A stretch of DNA of 64,000 nucleotides from Hydrogenophaga sp. (GCF_030656115.1 NZ_JAUSOO010000121.1:19587-83586), one strand, 5' to 3'; shown: positions 33,871 through 45,033, counted from the stretch's first letter. Translations and numbers: made by a program. The notes: generated by a model from the letters alone, not told the origin.

Positions 33871-34869
33871 TCAGACCTTCAGGCCGAACACGTGGCGGGC
33901 GTTGCCCTCGAAGATCATTCGCTTCTCGTCGGCGCTGAGCCAGTCGAAGCTCTCAATCACCGGGCGCACGTCGTCGCGCAGGCGCCCGGTGCTGGGGTCG
34001 ATGGTCGAGCCCACGCCCGGGCACTCGGAGCCGAACAGGCAGCGGTCCGCGCCCACGGTCTTGATCAGCAGGCGCAGCGACTCCTCGGTGTACAGCACGG
34101 TGTCGTAGTACAGGTTGCGCATGCCGTCCAGAAAGTCCAGACCCCGGCGCCCGGCGCTCGACTGGAAGCGCCCGATCTGGTACGGGATGGAGCCGCCGCC
34201 GTGCGAGCAGATCACCTTCAGGTGGGGGAAGTCCTTGAACACATCGGAATGCACCAGGCCGTAGACGGCAATCGACTCCTCGTTGATGAAGTGCAGCGTG
34301 TAGGGGCTGCGCGGCGAGTGCGAGCCGGTGGCGTGGATGTGCATGGGCACGTCCAGTTCGCACAGTTTTTCGTACAGCGGATACCAGTAGCGGTCGCCCA
34401 GCGGCGGGGCTTCGGTGCCGGTGTTTTCAAAAGGATCGGGGTTCAGCAGCGCACCCCGAAAACCCATCTGGACGCAGCGCTCCAGCTCGGGCAGCACGCC
34501 TTCGATGGGGTCGCCCGCCACCTGGGGCAGGCCGGCCACGGGCACAAAACGCCCGGGAATCAGCTTCACGGTTCGGGCAATGATGTTGTTGGTTTCTTCG
34601 GTGAACCAGTGCACCAGCTTGCCGGGTTTGGCGCTGTGCATCATCTGGAACGGCCGGGGCGAAATCATCTGCATGTCCGTCCCCACCCGGTCCAGCATGT
34701 CCACATGGCCGCAGGGGCCCATTTCCTTTTTGTTGGCCGAGCGCAGGATGTCTTCGTCGCTGACCTCGGGCATGCGGCGCCCGTGCGCGCCCAGGTGCGA
34801 CAACAGGTTGGCTTTGTAGACCCAGAGGTCTGCGGGGGGGCTGACGTGGCCGTGGCAATCAATGATCAT
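33871..34869 (-). CDS. ligJ: amidohydrolase-family 4-oxalomesaconate hydratase-like protein (LigJ type)
   Basis: The 332-residue protein belongs to the COG2159 amidohydrolases: metal site DCHGH at the N-terminus, IHATGSH and SHGGGSIPY in the middle, and FGSECPG near the end. The run ELERCVQMGFRGALLNPDP, then GDRYWYPLYEKLCELDVPMH and FEGNARHVF closely follows LigJ of Sphingobium as remembered. LigJ hydrates 4-oxalomesaconate to 4-carboxy-4-hydroxy-2-oxoadipate in protocatechuate 4,5-cleavage and gallate breakdown. The following gene is a LigB-type dioxygenase and three aldolase-family genes come next, which fits. A decarboxylase of the same family is the alternative. Confidence 0.8.
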   Translation of the reverse strand: MIIDCHGHVSPPADLWVYKANLLSHLGAHGRRMPEVSDEDILRSANKKEMGPCGHVDMLDRVGTDMQMISPRPFQMMHSAKPGKLVHWFTEETNNIIARTVKLIPGRFVPVAGLPQVAGDPIEGVLPELERCVQMGFRGALLNPDPFENTGTEAPPLGDRYWYPLYEKLCELDVPMHIHATGSHSPRSPYTLHFINEESIAVYGLVHSDVFKDFPHLKVICSHGGGSIPYQIGRFQSSAGRRGLDFLDGMRNLYYDTVLYTEESLRLLIKTVGADRCLFGSECPGVGSTIDPSTGRLRDDVRPVIESFDWLSADEKRMIFEGNARHVFGLKV

Positions 34870-34931
34870 GGCAGTGGTGGGTGGTCAAAGGGTTGAAAAA
34901 ATGCGTGACGGGTTTCGGTGTGGCGCCGGCC

Positions 34932-35924
34932 TCAGCGCCAGGCAGCAAAGCCCAGGCCAATGCCTGTGCCGGCGGGCGTGCGGTAGACCGGGATGTATTC
35001 GTCGTACACACAACGCAGGTGGCTGGTGGCGCCGGCCAGGGCGATCCAGTTGCGCGTCTCGGAGGTGCCCGAACACAGGGCTTCCTGCGGGATCTCGCAC
35101 AGCGTGCGCATGTCGCGCCGCTTCATGGCGTCGAGCACGCGGCGGTCGAACGTTTCCTCGCACAAGAAGTGGCTCAGGCCGCCCGAAGCGACGATGGCCA
35201 CATTGGCCTCCACCGGCGAAGCCGCCAGCGCGTGTGCGATGCACGAGCCCAGGTGAAAGCAGCGCGCTGCGGTCGGGTTGTTGGGTGGGAAATAGGTGTT
35301 GATCAGCACCGGCAACATCGGCACCTGCAGCTTCTTCATCAGCCGCTGGTAGATGAACCCGTAGGCGTGCCCGAAGGCGCGCTGTTCCGGGTTCGGCACG
35401 CCGTTGCTGCAGGCCACGTCAATGCCCTGGTGGACCAGGCTCTTGATCAGGTCGTCGGCCAGCCGGGGCGCACCGGGAAAGCGCCGCGGCAGGTCCATCG
35501 CGTAGCCGGCCCAGAAAGACTTGTCGGCCCAGGTCAGGCGCGGGTGCTGGTCCATTTCCTTCATGACGACTTCTTCGCCCCGGTAGACCGAAATGGCCGG
35601 CAGGTTGTCGAAGCCGAACAGCTCGTCCTGGTCGTCGCCCACCACCAGCACAATGTCCGGCCGGGCCTCCACCAGAAGGGCCTCCAGCTGGTCCAGCGCC
35701 GCCTCGGCCTGGCGGGCGAGCACCGGGAACCGGGCCGGGTCGCTTTCCGCTGTGTAGGGTTCGCCGCGCTCGGCCACCAGTTCGTCGTAGGACAGCTTGC
35801 GGCCATCCAGCGTGTACAGCGATTTGTTGCGGCGGTCGTCGTGCGAACGCTCTTCCCAGCGTTCGCCGCCGAGAACCAGGATCGGGCTGTGAGAGGTGCC
35901 AATGCCCAGGGTGATGCGCGCCAT
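34932..35924 (-). CDS. LigB-type class III extradiol ring-cleavage dioxygenase
   Basis: The 330-residue protein has the LigB fold: MARITLGIGTSHSPIL with H12 as a metal ligand, SGGLSHFL with the catalytic base H252, and SGTSETRNWIALAG with E289 as a probable ligand. The second metal histidine (DH of LigB, after a VVxxN/GD strand) is replaced by VVGDDQDELF, D97-D98-Q99. Some members of this superfamily share that GDDQ variant, from memory, so it may be a subfamily trait. No separate LigA subunit gene is present. By context it should cleave gallate, protocatechuate or a related catechol. Confidence 0.8.
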   Translation of the reverse strand: MARITLGIGTSHSPILVLGGERWEERSHDDRRNKSLYTLDGRKLSYDELVAERGEPYTAESDPARFPVLARQAEAALDQLEALLVEARPDIVLVVGDDQDELFGFDNLPAISVYRGEEVVMKEMDQHPRLTWADKSFWAGYAMDLPRRFPGAPRLADDLIKSLVHQGIDVACSNGVPNPEQRAFGHAYGFIYQRLMKKLQVPMLPVLINTYFPPNNPTAARCFHLGSCIAHALAASPVEANVAIVASGGLSHFLCEETFDRRVLDAMKRRDMRTLCEIPQEALCSGTSETRNWIALAGATSHLRCVYDEYIPVYRTPAGTGIGLGFAAWR

Positions 35925-35987
35925 GTCTGCTCCTGTGTTGTTGTGTTGGTTGCTGTGTTGGTTGGGTTTGAAAGCGGCCCGTGCGCC

Positions 35988-36659
35988 TCAGAAGTGGTAG
36001 ACCTCAAGGGTTCTCTCACCCGCCGCGATGCGCTGCAGCACACCCGCCTCTGTGGCTTCGCGCTGCTCCGCGGCCGCCACCACGGCGGGGGCGCTTTCGC
36101 GCGGCACCGCCACCAGGCCGTCCCGGTCGCCGACGATGAGATCGCCCGCGTGGACCGTGAGCTCGTCCAGGCGCAGCGGAAAATTGATCCAGCCGCGCGC
36201 CTGGTGGTCCTTGCCCGTGCCCCGGATGCACAGGCCCGCCGCAAACACCGGGAAGCCGATGTCTTCCAGCAAGTCGGCATCGCGCACGCAGCCGTCGATC
36301 ACCAAGCCGGCCAGCCCCCGGTGCCGGGCCGCGGTGGACATGATCTCGCCCCAGTAGCCGTACGCCGGCGCACCGCTGACATGCACCAGCAACACATCGC
36401 CGGCTTGCGCCACGTACAGCGCGCGGTGCAGCCAGAGGTTGTCGCCACCGGGGGAGTGCACCGTCACCACCGGTCCGCTCAGGCGCATCGAACGCCCCAC
36501 CGGTTTGATCTGGGGCGGCAGCACCCCGATGCGCCCGCCGGCCTCGTGCAAGGTGGCCGTGGGCAGCTTCGCGGCGCGGGCCACCCACGGCGGCGCAACG
36601 CGCTCCATCTCGGTGCGCACGGTGGGCAGCCGCACAAACGCATCGCTCGCCGGGTTCAT
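35988..36659 (-). CDS. RraA/LigK-family aldolase (probable CHA aldolase), copy 1
   Basis: The 223-residue protein is the closest of three tandem paralogues to 4-carboxy-4-hydroxy-2-oxoadipate/HMG aldolases (LigK, GalC, ProA). It has LHEAGGRIGVLPPQIKP, PGGDNLWLHRAL, GYWGEIMSTAARHRG and the active-site run LVIDGCVRDADLL. Such enzymes give pyruvate plus oxaloacetate, the final step after LigJ. Its start overlaps the stop of copy 2 as ATGA. Confidence 0.83.
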   Translation of the reverse strand: MNPASDAFVRLPTVRTEMERVAPPWVARAAKLPTATLHEAGGRIGVLPPQIKPVGRSMRLSGPVVTVHSPGGDNLWLHRALYVAQAGDVLLVHVSGAPAYGYWGEIMSTAARHRGLAGLVIDGCVRDADLLEDIGFPVFAAGLCIRGTGKDHQARGWINFPLRLDELTVHAGDLIVGDRDGLVAVPRESAPAVVAAAEQREATEAGVLQRIAAGERTLEVYHF

Positions 36660-37312
36660 GAGGCCTCCCGGGTCTGCAGCCGGTGGTAGCCGAGTTGGCT
36701 GCGCGCCTCGCGCAGGCTGCTGCCCGCGCGCACGGCCGCCCGGATGGCGTCCTCGGCCTGTTCAATCGCCTCGGCCGCCGCGAGCACGGTTTCTTCGTGC
36801 GCCTGGGGAATCACCACCACGCCGTCGGCATCGCCGCGCACGATGTCGCCCGGCGCCACGCGCGCGCCGCCGATGGTCACGGGCACCTGCGTCGCCTCGA
36901 CCTGCACGCGGTCTTTGCCGGTGCGCATATAGCTGGCCAGGCTGTACACCGGATAACCCAGTTCCAGGCACAGGGCCACGTCGCGGTTCACGCCGTCGAT
37001 CACGGTCCCGGCCACGCCCTTGCGGTGCGCCACCTCGGTCAGGATGTCGCCCCAGACGGTGGCGTCGTCGCGCCCGCCGTTGTCCAGCACCACCACCGCG
37101 CCTTCAGGCACTTCGTCGATGTAGTCGCCCACCGTGCCCGCCGGCAGTCCCGCCGGGCCGTACAGCAGCGTCCAGGCGCGGCCGGCCATGCGGAAGTCGG
37201 TGGAGCGCGGCTGGATCCGGTGGCACTGGCCCTGGATGCCGCAGCGGTCCAGCGCGTCGCTGAGCGTGGCCGTGTCCATGCGCGCAGCCCGTTGTACGTT
37301 GGTGTCGTTCAT
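36656..37312 (-). CDS. RraA/HMG-aldolase-family protein, copy 2
   Basis: The 218-residue protein shares the fold and active-site core with copy 1 (DNGGRDDATVWGDILTEVAHRKG, then GTVIDGVNRDVAL), here given in parts. The N-terminal substrate segment differs (LSDALDRCGIQGQ). Functions of such paralogues range from aldolase to oxaloacetate decarboxylase to RNase E inhibitor-like folds, so the exact role is open. It is coupled to copy 1 by overlap and starts 10 bases after copy 3 ends. Confidence 0.8.
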   Translation of the reverse strand: MNDTNVQRAARMDTATLSDALDRCGIQGQCHRIQPRSTDFRMAGRAWTLLYGPAGLPAGTVGDYIDEVPEGAVVVLDNGGRDDATVWGDILTEVAHRKGVAGTVIDGVNRDVALCLELGYPVYSLASYMRTGKDRVQVEATQVPVTIGGARVAPGDIVRGDADGVVVIPQAHEETVLAAAEAIEQAEDAIRAAVRAGSSLREARSQLGYHRLQTREAS

Positions 37313-37322
37313 CGTGATCTCC

Positions 37323-38015
37323 TCAAGCGGCGTCTGGCCGCAACATGAATTCGTAGTCGCGCCCCATCACCTCGGTGATCGGGCGTCCCGCCAGCAGGTC
37401 CTTGGCCATGGCGGCTTCGCGCCCGGCAATCTTTTCTGCCGCCTCCAGCACCGCTTGGGCGTGCCCGGCCGGAACAAAAACGACGCCGCTGCCATCGGCA
37501 ATGACGAAGTCGCCGGGGTGCACGGTCACGTCGCCAATGCACACCGCTTCGTTCACCGAGATTTCCTCGACACGGCCGCGCGCGGTGCGCGCCGTCAGGC
37601 TGCGGCAGAACACCGGCAGGGCGTAGGCGCGCGCCTCGTCGATGTCGCGCACCGGTCCGTCGGCAATCACGCCGGCAATGCCCTTGACCTTGGCGCCCAA
37701 CGACAGAATGCCGCCCCAGCAACCCGCGTCGATGCCGGTGCGCTGCTCGACCACGATCACGTCGCCGGGGGCGGCCCGCTCGATCGCCGTGGTGCCCAGG
37801 TGGCGAACCGGCCCGCCCGAGCGGGGCACTTGTCCAGCCGGCACCAGCCGGTACGTCACCACCCGGCCCACCAGACGGCGCTGGGTGGAGCGTTGTTCCA
37901 GACCGCGGGCCACCTGGCCGTCGAGGCCCAGCCGGTCGAGTGCGTCCGAGACCGCGCAGGCGTCCAGGTGGCTCAGCCGTGCGACGGTGTCATCGCTTAC
38001 AGAGGTTGTTCCCAT
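37323..38015 (-). CDS. RraA/HMG-aldolase-family protein, copy 3
   Basis: The 230-residue protein (ATG 38015) has VSDALDRLGLDGQ, CWGGILSLGAKVKGIAGV and IADGPVRDIDEA. The usual VIDG before VRD reads IADG here, and the first catalytic region keeps the GG/RD pattern. N-terminal DALDRxGxxGQ is shared with copy 2, so copies 2 and 3 look like the closer pair. It is the first of the triplet after the ABC permease gene, 60 bases downstream of it. Confidence 0.8.
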   Translation of the reverse strand: MGTTSVSDDTVARLSHLDACAVSDALDRLGLDGQVARGLEQRSTQRRLVGRVVTYRLVPAGQVPRSGGPVRHLGTTAIERAAPGDVIVVEQRTGIDAGCWGGILSLGAKVKGIAGVIADGPVRDIDEARAYALPVFCRSLTARTARGRVEEISVNEAVCIGDVTVHPGDFVIADGSGVVFVPAGHAQAVLEAAEKIAGREAAMAKDLLAGRPITEVMGRDYEFMLRPDAA

Positions 38016-38075
38016 GGGTGTCAAAACCTGTTTGAAAAAAAGTGTGTGGCCGATTCGCTGCGGATCAGCGGCGGC

Positions 38076-38987
38076 TCAGTGGCGGGTGCGCGGGTCGAGC
38101 GCATCGCGCAGCGCGTCGCCCAGCAGGCTGAAGGAGAAGACCGTCAGGCTGATCGCCAGCCCCGGGAACAGCACCACCCAGGGCGCTGTCGTGAACGTCT
38201 CCACGCTGACGCCCGCCAGCATCAAACCCCAGGCCGGTGTGGGCTCGTGCACACCCACGCCCAGGAACGACAGCGATGCCTCCAGCAAGATGGTCTGCGC
38301 CGTGAAGGCGCTCACCATGACCAACCAGGGCGAGACCAGGTTGGGCAGCATGTGGTGCACCATGATGCGAAGGTGGGAGAAGCCCAGCGCCCGCGCCGCA
38401 TCGATGTAGGGCGACAGGCGCACCGACAGGGCGGCGGTGCGCATCACGCGCGCCATCACCGGGATGTACGGCAGCGTGATGGCGATCATCAGGTTGATGT
38501 CGATGCCACCGACCTCCCAGCGCCCGAGCACCGACACCACCACCAGGGCCGCCACGATCAGCGGAATCGACAGCAACACATCGTTGGTGCGCTGCAGCAC
38601 GGCGTCGATCCGGCCCCCGAAGTAGGCCGATGCCGTGCCCAGGGCCGCACCGATCAGGGAGCCGATGAGCGCGGTCGATATGCCGAGCAACAGCGCCGGG
38701 CGCGTGCCGTGCAGGATGCGCGAAAAGACGTCGCGGCCGAAGTTGTCGGTGCCCATCCAGTGCTCGGCGCTGGGGGGCAGCAACACGTCGGTGAAGCTGG
38801 CGGACAGCGGGTCGTAGGGCGCCAGCTGGGGGGCGAAGGAACCCGCCAGCAGCATGGTCAGGATCAGCGCCAGCGCCAGGGCGCCCAGCGGCTGCGTGCG
38901 GCAGAAACGGCCCAGCACCTTGAGTGCCACGCGGGCATGTGACGGGCGTGCTGCAGAGGCGGTGGTGGCGGTTGAAAAAGTGGACAT
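38076..38987 (-). CDS. oligopeptide-type ABC transporter permease, DppC/OppC family
   Basis: The 303-residue membrane protein has a cytoplasmic N-terminus and about six membrane segments. Hallmarks are the N-terminal LAPYDPLSASF, GTDNFGRDVFSRILHGTR and the EAA loop ARALGFSHLRIMVHHMLPN, then LLEASLSFLGVGV and PTPAWGLMLAG. The start at 38987 lies 11 bases after the DppB-type stop. It pairs with the permease at 38998-39951. Confidence 0.92.
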   Translation of the reverse strand: MSTFSTATTASAARPSHARVALKVLGRFCRTQPLGALALALILTMLLAGSFAPQLAPYDPLSASFTDVLLPPSAEHWMGTDNFGRDVFSRILHGTRPALLLGISTALIGSLIGAALGTASAYFGGRIDAVLQRTNDVLLSIPLIVAALVVVSVLGRWEVGGIDINLMIAITLPYIPVMARVMRTAALSVRLSPYIDAARALGFSHLRIMVHHMLPNLVSPWLVMVSAFTAQTILLEASLSFLGVGVHEPTPAWGLMLAGVSVETFTTAPWVVLFPGLAISLTVFSFSLLGDALRDALDPRTRH

Positions 38988-38997
38988 GGTGCTCAGC

Positions 38998-39951
38998 TCA
39001 TTGAACGCGGATGCGGGGGTCCAGCAGTGCCTGGACCAGGTCCACCACAAAGCTGACCGACACGTAGATCAGGGCGAACAGCATGACCAGGCCCTGGATG
39101 AGGGTCAGGTCGTTGAAGCTGATGGCCTGCACCAGCAGGCGCCCGATGCCGTTGATGTTGAAAACCTGTTCGGTCACCACCAGGCCACCGAGCAGGCCGG
39201 CAAATTCGATGCCGATCACCGTCACGGTGGGCAGCAGCGCGTTGGACAGCGCATGGCGCCAGACCACGCGAGACGGCGCAACGCCCTTGGCGTGCGCGGT
39301 GCGCACATAGTCCTGCGAGAGCACCTCGATCAGCGAGGAGCGCAACAACCGGGCATTGACCGAAGACAGGCGCCAACCCACGGCCAGCGCCGGGAAAAAG
39401 ATCTGCCCGATGTATTCCCACGGCTGCTGCTGGAATTGCACCGCCTCGATCGAGGGAATCCAGCCCAGCGTCAGCAGCAAGGCCATCAGGATCAGCATGG
39501 CCAGCCAGAAGCTGGGCACCGACTGACCCGTCACCGTGAGCACCCGCACCACCTGGTCGATCCAGGTGCCTCGGGTGAGGGCACCGATCACGCCCAGCGG
39601 TATCGCGAACAGCAGCCCGATGACCAGCGCGAGAACGGCCAGCTGGATCGTGATGCCGAAGCGCACCCCGATCTCCTCACTCACCGGGTTTTCGCTCCAG
39701 ATCGAGGTGCCCAGATCGAGCTGGGTCAGGCCACCGATCCACGACACATACTGCTGCGCCAGCGGCCGGTCGTAGCCGAAGCGTTCGCGCTGGGCCTGCA
39801 ACTGCTCGGCGCTGATGACCCCGCCTTCGTTGACGTACTTGAACTCCACCGGGTCGCCGGGCAGCACGCGCAGCGCGAAAAAGATGATCGTGGCCACGCA
39901 AAACAGCGTGAAGACGAACTGAACGAAACGGCGCAAAAGAAATTTCAGCAT
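38998..39951 (-). CDS. oligopeptide-type ABC transporter permease, DppB/OppB family
   Basis: The 317-residue membrane protein starts MLKFLLRRFVQFVFTLFCVA, with GAGG six bases before ATG 39951. The DppB pattern is complete: VATIIFFALRVLPGDP, RFGYDRPLAQQYVSWI, GLTQLDLGTS, and the EAA loop RTAHAKGVAPSRVVWRHAL. A longer frame upstream overlaps the ATPase gene and is not credible. It forms the channel with the DppC-type protein. Confidence 0.93.
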   Translation of the reverse strand: MLKFLLRRFVQFVFTLFCVATIIFFALRVLPGDPVEFKYVNEGGVISAEQLQAQRERFGYDRPLAQQYVSWIGGLTQLDLGTSIWSENPVSEEIGVRFGITIQLAVLALVIGLLFAIPLGVIGALTRGTWIDQVVRVLTVTGQSVPSFWLAMLILMALLLTLGWIPSIEAVQFQQQPWEYIGQIFFPALAVGWRLSSVNARLLRSSLIEVLSQDYVRTAHAKGVAPSRVVWRHALSNALLPTVTVIGIEFAGLLGGLVVTEQVFNINGIGRLLVQAISFNDLTLIQGLVMLFALIYVSVSFVVDLVQALLDPRIRVQ

Positions 39952-39958
39952 ACGAACC

Positions 39959-42076
<2,118 letters not shown>

Positions 42077-42104
42077 GAAGGGCAGCGGGTGGGCAACAGC
42101 CAGC

Positions 42105-43715
42105 TCATTTGCCCGCAGCGGGGGCTATCCACAGATCGGCCAGATCGATCTTCACGTAGTTGGACGGGTAGTCGCCCTCCAGTCCCCGCAGGCGGCTGTC
42201 CATCACGCGCTTGCGGCTCTGCCAGAACAGCGGCATCACATAGCTCTTTTCCAGCAGGTAGCTCTCCAGTTCCCGGACCCGCTTGAGGCGCGATGCGGGG
42301 TTGAAGTCCCGTTGCTGGGCGTTGAACATTTCGACGAACTTCACGTCGCCAAAGCGCGCCAGGTTGGCCCGGTTGGTGCTGAAGGGTTCGAAATAAGACA
42401 GCTGGATGGACGGGTCGTCGGAATACTCCGCCGGGCTGTCAAAGATCAGGTCGTAGTCGCCCGACACGCGCCGCGCCGCCACCTGCGGTGTGGCCAGCGC
42501 CTGGTGGTCCACGGTCACACCGATCTTCGAGAGCTGATCGGCCACGTACACGCCGAAGTACGAAAAGGCCCGGTTGTTCACCACGGTGAGCTTCAGGTCC
42601 GTCTTGCCGGCGGCGGCCAGCAGGCGGCGTGCTTCTTTGCGGGCGGCCTCGATGTCGTGGCCAAAGCCGGGCAGTTTGGCCAGTTCGGCGTCGCTGCGCG
42701 CAAAGGTCGAGCCCGGCCGCACCAGGCCGCCCACCTTGAACATGGGTGTGATCTGCTCCATGGCCTTGGAGGCGCCCCAGCGGTCCAGCGCCAGGTTCAG
42801 CGCGCGGCGCACCCGCTCGTCCTTCAGCCCATCGCGCTGGTTGTTGATGGCAAACCAGGGCAGGAAGGTGGTGGCGTTGTTGCCGCCGCGCAGCACCACG
42901 TCGTCTCCCCGCGCCTCCAGCACCCGCTTGACTTCCGGCGGTGTCAGGCCGCTCATGGTGTAGGCCACCTGTCCGGCCAACAGGGTGTTGGTGGCCGCCA
43001 CGGGCGAAATGCTCAGCATGCGGAACCCATCCAGATAAGGCTTGCCGGCGCCGAAATAGCCCTCGAAGCGCTCACCGACCCAATCGGCTCCGGGGGTGTG
43101 GCGCACGAAGCGGAAGGGACCGGTCCCCATCACGCGCTTGAACGGATACGACGGGTCGCTGGCCATCAGCTTGGCCGAGTAGATGCAGGCGTACGGCATG
43201 GCCAGCAGTTGCAGCGACGTCGTGCTGGCGTGGCCAAAACGGAACACGATGGTGTGGTCGTCGGGCGTTTCGATGGACTGGATACCGGACAACATGCCCT
43301 GGCGCAGCGACACCACGCCCGGCGGCGGGTTGCGCATCCGGTCAAAACTGGCCTTCACGTCGGCGCTGGTCATCACGCTGCCGTCGTGGAACTTCACGTT
43401 GCTGTTCAGCGTGAAGCGGTACTCCAGCTGGTCGGGCGACACGGTCCAGCTCTTGGCCAGGTCGCCCACCACGCGCGGAAACTGGTCCGGATCGATCTTC
43501 AGCAGGGTCGAGTAGTGGGGGGCGATGCGCCACATGACCGCCGGCGAATTCGTGGCATGGCAGTCGTAGGTGGACGGCTCGCCCACATGGATCGGGACCG
43601 CGAGTGTGCCGCCGCGCACGGGCGAGCCCGCCGCCACCGGTTGGGCCTGGAGCGGTGCGCTGGCGCATACAGCCAGCACGGCTGCGCTGGCCACTTGGAA
43701 GGTGAAGGTTTTCAT
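42105..43715 (-). CDS. ABC transporter substrate-binding protein, family 5 (peptide/aromatic type)
   Basis: The 536-residue periplasmic protein has a signal peptide (FQVASAAVLAVCASAPLQAQ). The SBP_bac_5 fold follows: GSPVRGGTLAVPIHVGEPST, LAKSWTVSPDQLEYRFTLN, VKFHDGSVMTSADVKASFDR and a C-terminal LESYLLEKSYVMPLFWQSRK. The start at 43715 has GGAG nine bases ahead. Members bind peptides but also nickel, sugars or aromatic compounds. The surrounding genes suggest a lignin-type aromatic or its conjugate. Confidence 0.9.
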   Translation of the reverse strand: MKTFTFQVASAAVLAVCASAPLQAQPVAAGSPVRGGTLAVPIHVGEPSTYDCHATNSPAVMWRIAPHYSTLLKIDPDQFPRVVGDLAKSWTVSPDQLEYRFTLNSNVKFHDGSVMTSADVKASFDRMRNPPPGVVSLRQGMLSGIQSIETPDDHTIVFRFGHASTTSLQLLAMPYACIYSAKLMASDPSYPFKRVMGTGPFRFVRHTPGADWVGERFEGYFGAGKPYLDGFRMLSISPVAATNTLLAGQVAYTMSGLTPPEVKRVLEARGDDVVLRGGNNATTFLPWFAINNQRDGLKDERVRRALNLALDRWGASKAMEQITPMFKVGGLVRPGSTFARSDAELAKLPGFGHDIEAARKEARRLLAAAGKTDLKLTVVNNRAFSYFGVYVADQLSKIGVTVDHQALATPQVAARRVSGDYDLIFDSPAEYSDDPSIQLSYFEPFSTNRANLARFGDVKFVEMFNAQQRDFNPASRLKRVRELESYLLEKSYVMPLFWQSRKRVMDSRLRGLEGDYPSNYVKIDLADLWIAPAAGK

Positions 43716-43758
43716 GGTGTCTTGTCTCCGGTGTTGTTGTGTCAGGGGGAACGCTTCT

Positions 43759-44976
43759 TCAAAGCATGGCGCGCCATTCCGACTCGCCGGTGACCACCTT
43801 GGACTGCGGCGCGGTGCCGCTGTAGTCGATGGCTTCGTGTTGCGCGAGTTGGGGGACTTCACCCGCCATGTACTGCTTGAGCGCGCCGAGCAGGCAGCGG
43901 CGCACCGCGAGCACGGCGCCATCGCCCGCGCCCAGGTATTCCTGGGTGCGGTCCGAGATCGGGCCCATGCTCATGATCACGGCGAAGTCCTCGGTGCCCA
44001 GCATCTGGGTGAAGCCGGTGAAGTGGCCGTTCTTCATGGCCTCGCGGTCCTGGCCCCAGTTGTCCTCGGGCGGTCCGGGTGGCAGGGGTGGCCAGGCGTC
44101 GGCGTCGGTGTAGTGGTGCGTCTTGTTGAGCACCAGCTTCTCGCTGGTGCGGTAGGTCATTTGCCAGTAGTGGATGTTTTCGTCGTCGATCGGCACCGAG
44201 AAGAAAATGCTGCCCCCCTGGAGGTCGGCCTGGTTCGGCGAGACGATGCCGTACCAGGGCATCACGAAGCTGTTGGTGCGCACGTAGGCGCGCTGGTCTT
44301 TGAGTTCGCGCACCGCCGCGTAGCGAAAACCGAACGGTTTCTGCGCCAGGTGGTAGACCGGTGCCATGTTGGCCGACGACAGTTCGATGTCGCCAAACCC
44401 CACCAGCCAGCTCTGGTGCAACACCCCCAGGTGCGCCGAATCCATCGTGGTTTCAACGCCCTGCACCCAGTTGGCATTCACCTTCTGGCGGAACACCACA
44501 AAGTTCTCGCGCGGCAGGCCCACGAACGGCAGGTCGGGGAAGGCCGGCGGGGTCTCGCCTTCGCCCAGCCAGACCCACACAATGCCCGCCTCCTCGCGCA
44601 CCGCGTGGTGCTTGAGCGGCACGTGTTTGCAGTACTGCGCCTCGTTTTGCGGCTGCGTGGGCACCGCCACGGTCACGCCGTCCACCCGGAACTTCCAGCC
44701 GTGGTAGATGCACCGCAAGCTGTTGTCTTCGTTGCGCCCCAGGGCCAGCGACGCGCCACGGTGGGGGCAGGCCTCATCAAAGAAGCCCACCTGCCCGTTC
44801 GTGGCGCGAAAGGCCACGTAGTTGTCGCCGAACAGCCGCACGCGCAAGGGCTTGCCATCGGCCTCCAGTTTGTCGGACAGCGCCGCCGGTATCCACCAGT
44901 GCTGCTTGATCATGCGCCCCATGGGCGCTCCGTTGCTCACGCGCGTCAGTCGCTCGTTGTCTTCCTTGGACAGCAT
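43759..44976 (-). CDS. Rieske non-heme iron oxygenase, large subunit (second paralogue)
   Basis: The 405-residue oxygenase has Rieske ligands C70/H72 (CPHRG) and C89/H92 (CIYHGWKF). The catalytic iron motif is D179-x2-H182-x4-H187 (TMDSAHLGVLH). It starts MLSKEDNERLTRV, like the oxygenase at 7779, so both belong to the phthalate-dioxygenase/O-demethylase group. It lies between the hydratase and the importer in the aromatic operon. No reductase is adjacent on this strand; the one at 53132 on the other arm is the probable partner. A role in O-demethylation or hydroxylation of a methoxylated benzoate fits the context. Confidence 0.92.
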   Translation of the reverse strand: MLSKEDNERLTRVSNGAPMGRMIKQHWWIPAALSDKLEADGKPLRVRLFGDNYVAFRATNGQVGFFDEACPHRGASLALGRNEDNSLRCIYHGWKFRVDGVTVAVPTQPQNEAQYCKHVPLKHHAVREEAGIVWVWLGEGETPPAFPDLPFVGLPRENFVVFRQKVNANWVQGVETTMDSAHLGVLHQSWLVGFGDIELSSANMAPVYHLAQKPFGFRYAAVRELKDQRAYVRTNSFVMPWYGIVSPNQADLQGGSIFFSVPIDDENIHYWQMTYRTSEKLVLNKTHHYTDADAWPPLPPGPPEDNWGQDREAMKNGHFTGFTQMLGTEDFAVIMSMGPISDRTQEYLGAGDGAVLAVRRCLLGALKQYMAGEVPQLAQHEAIDYSGTAPQSKVVTGESEWRAML

Positions 44977-45033
44977 GTCTTGCTCCTTGTTGGCTATAGG
45001 CTGAAAGTCATTGGGCGCTCCTGGACGGACCGC

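Noticed and set aside
35934..35970. GTTGTTGTGTTGGTTGCTGTGTTGG-like short tandem pattern before the LigB-type gene
   Set aside because: Short low-complexity leader sequence; no hairpin or known regulatory pattern could be supported.
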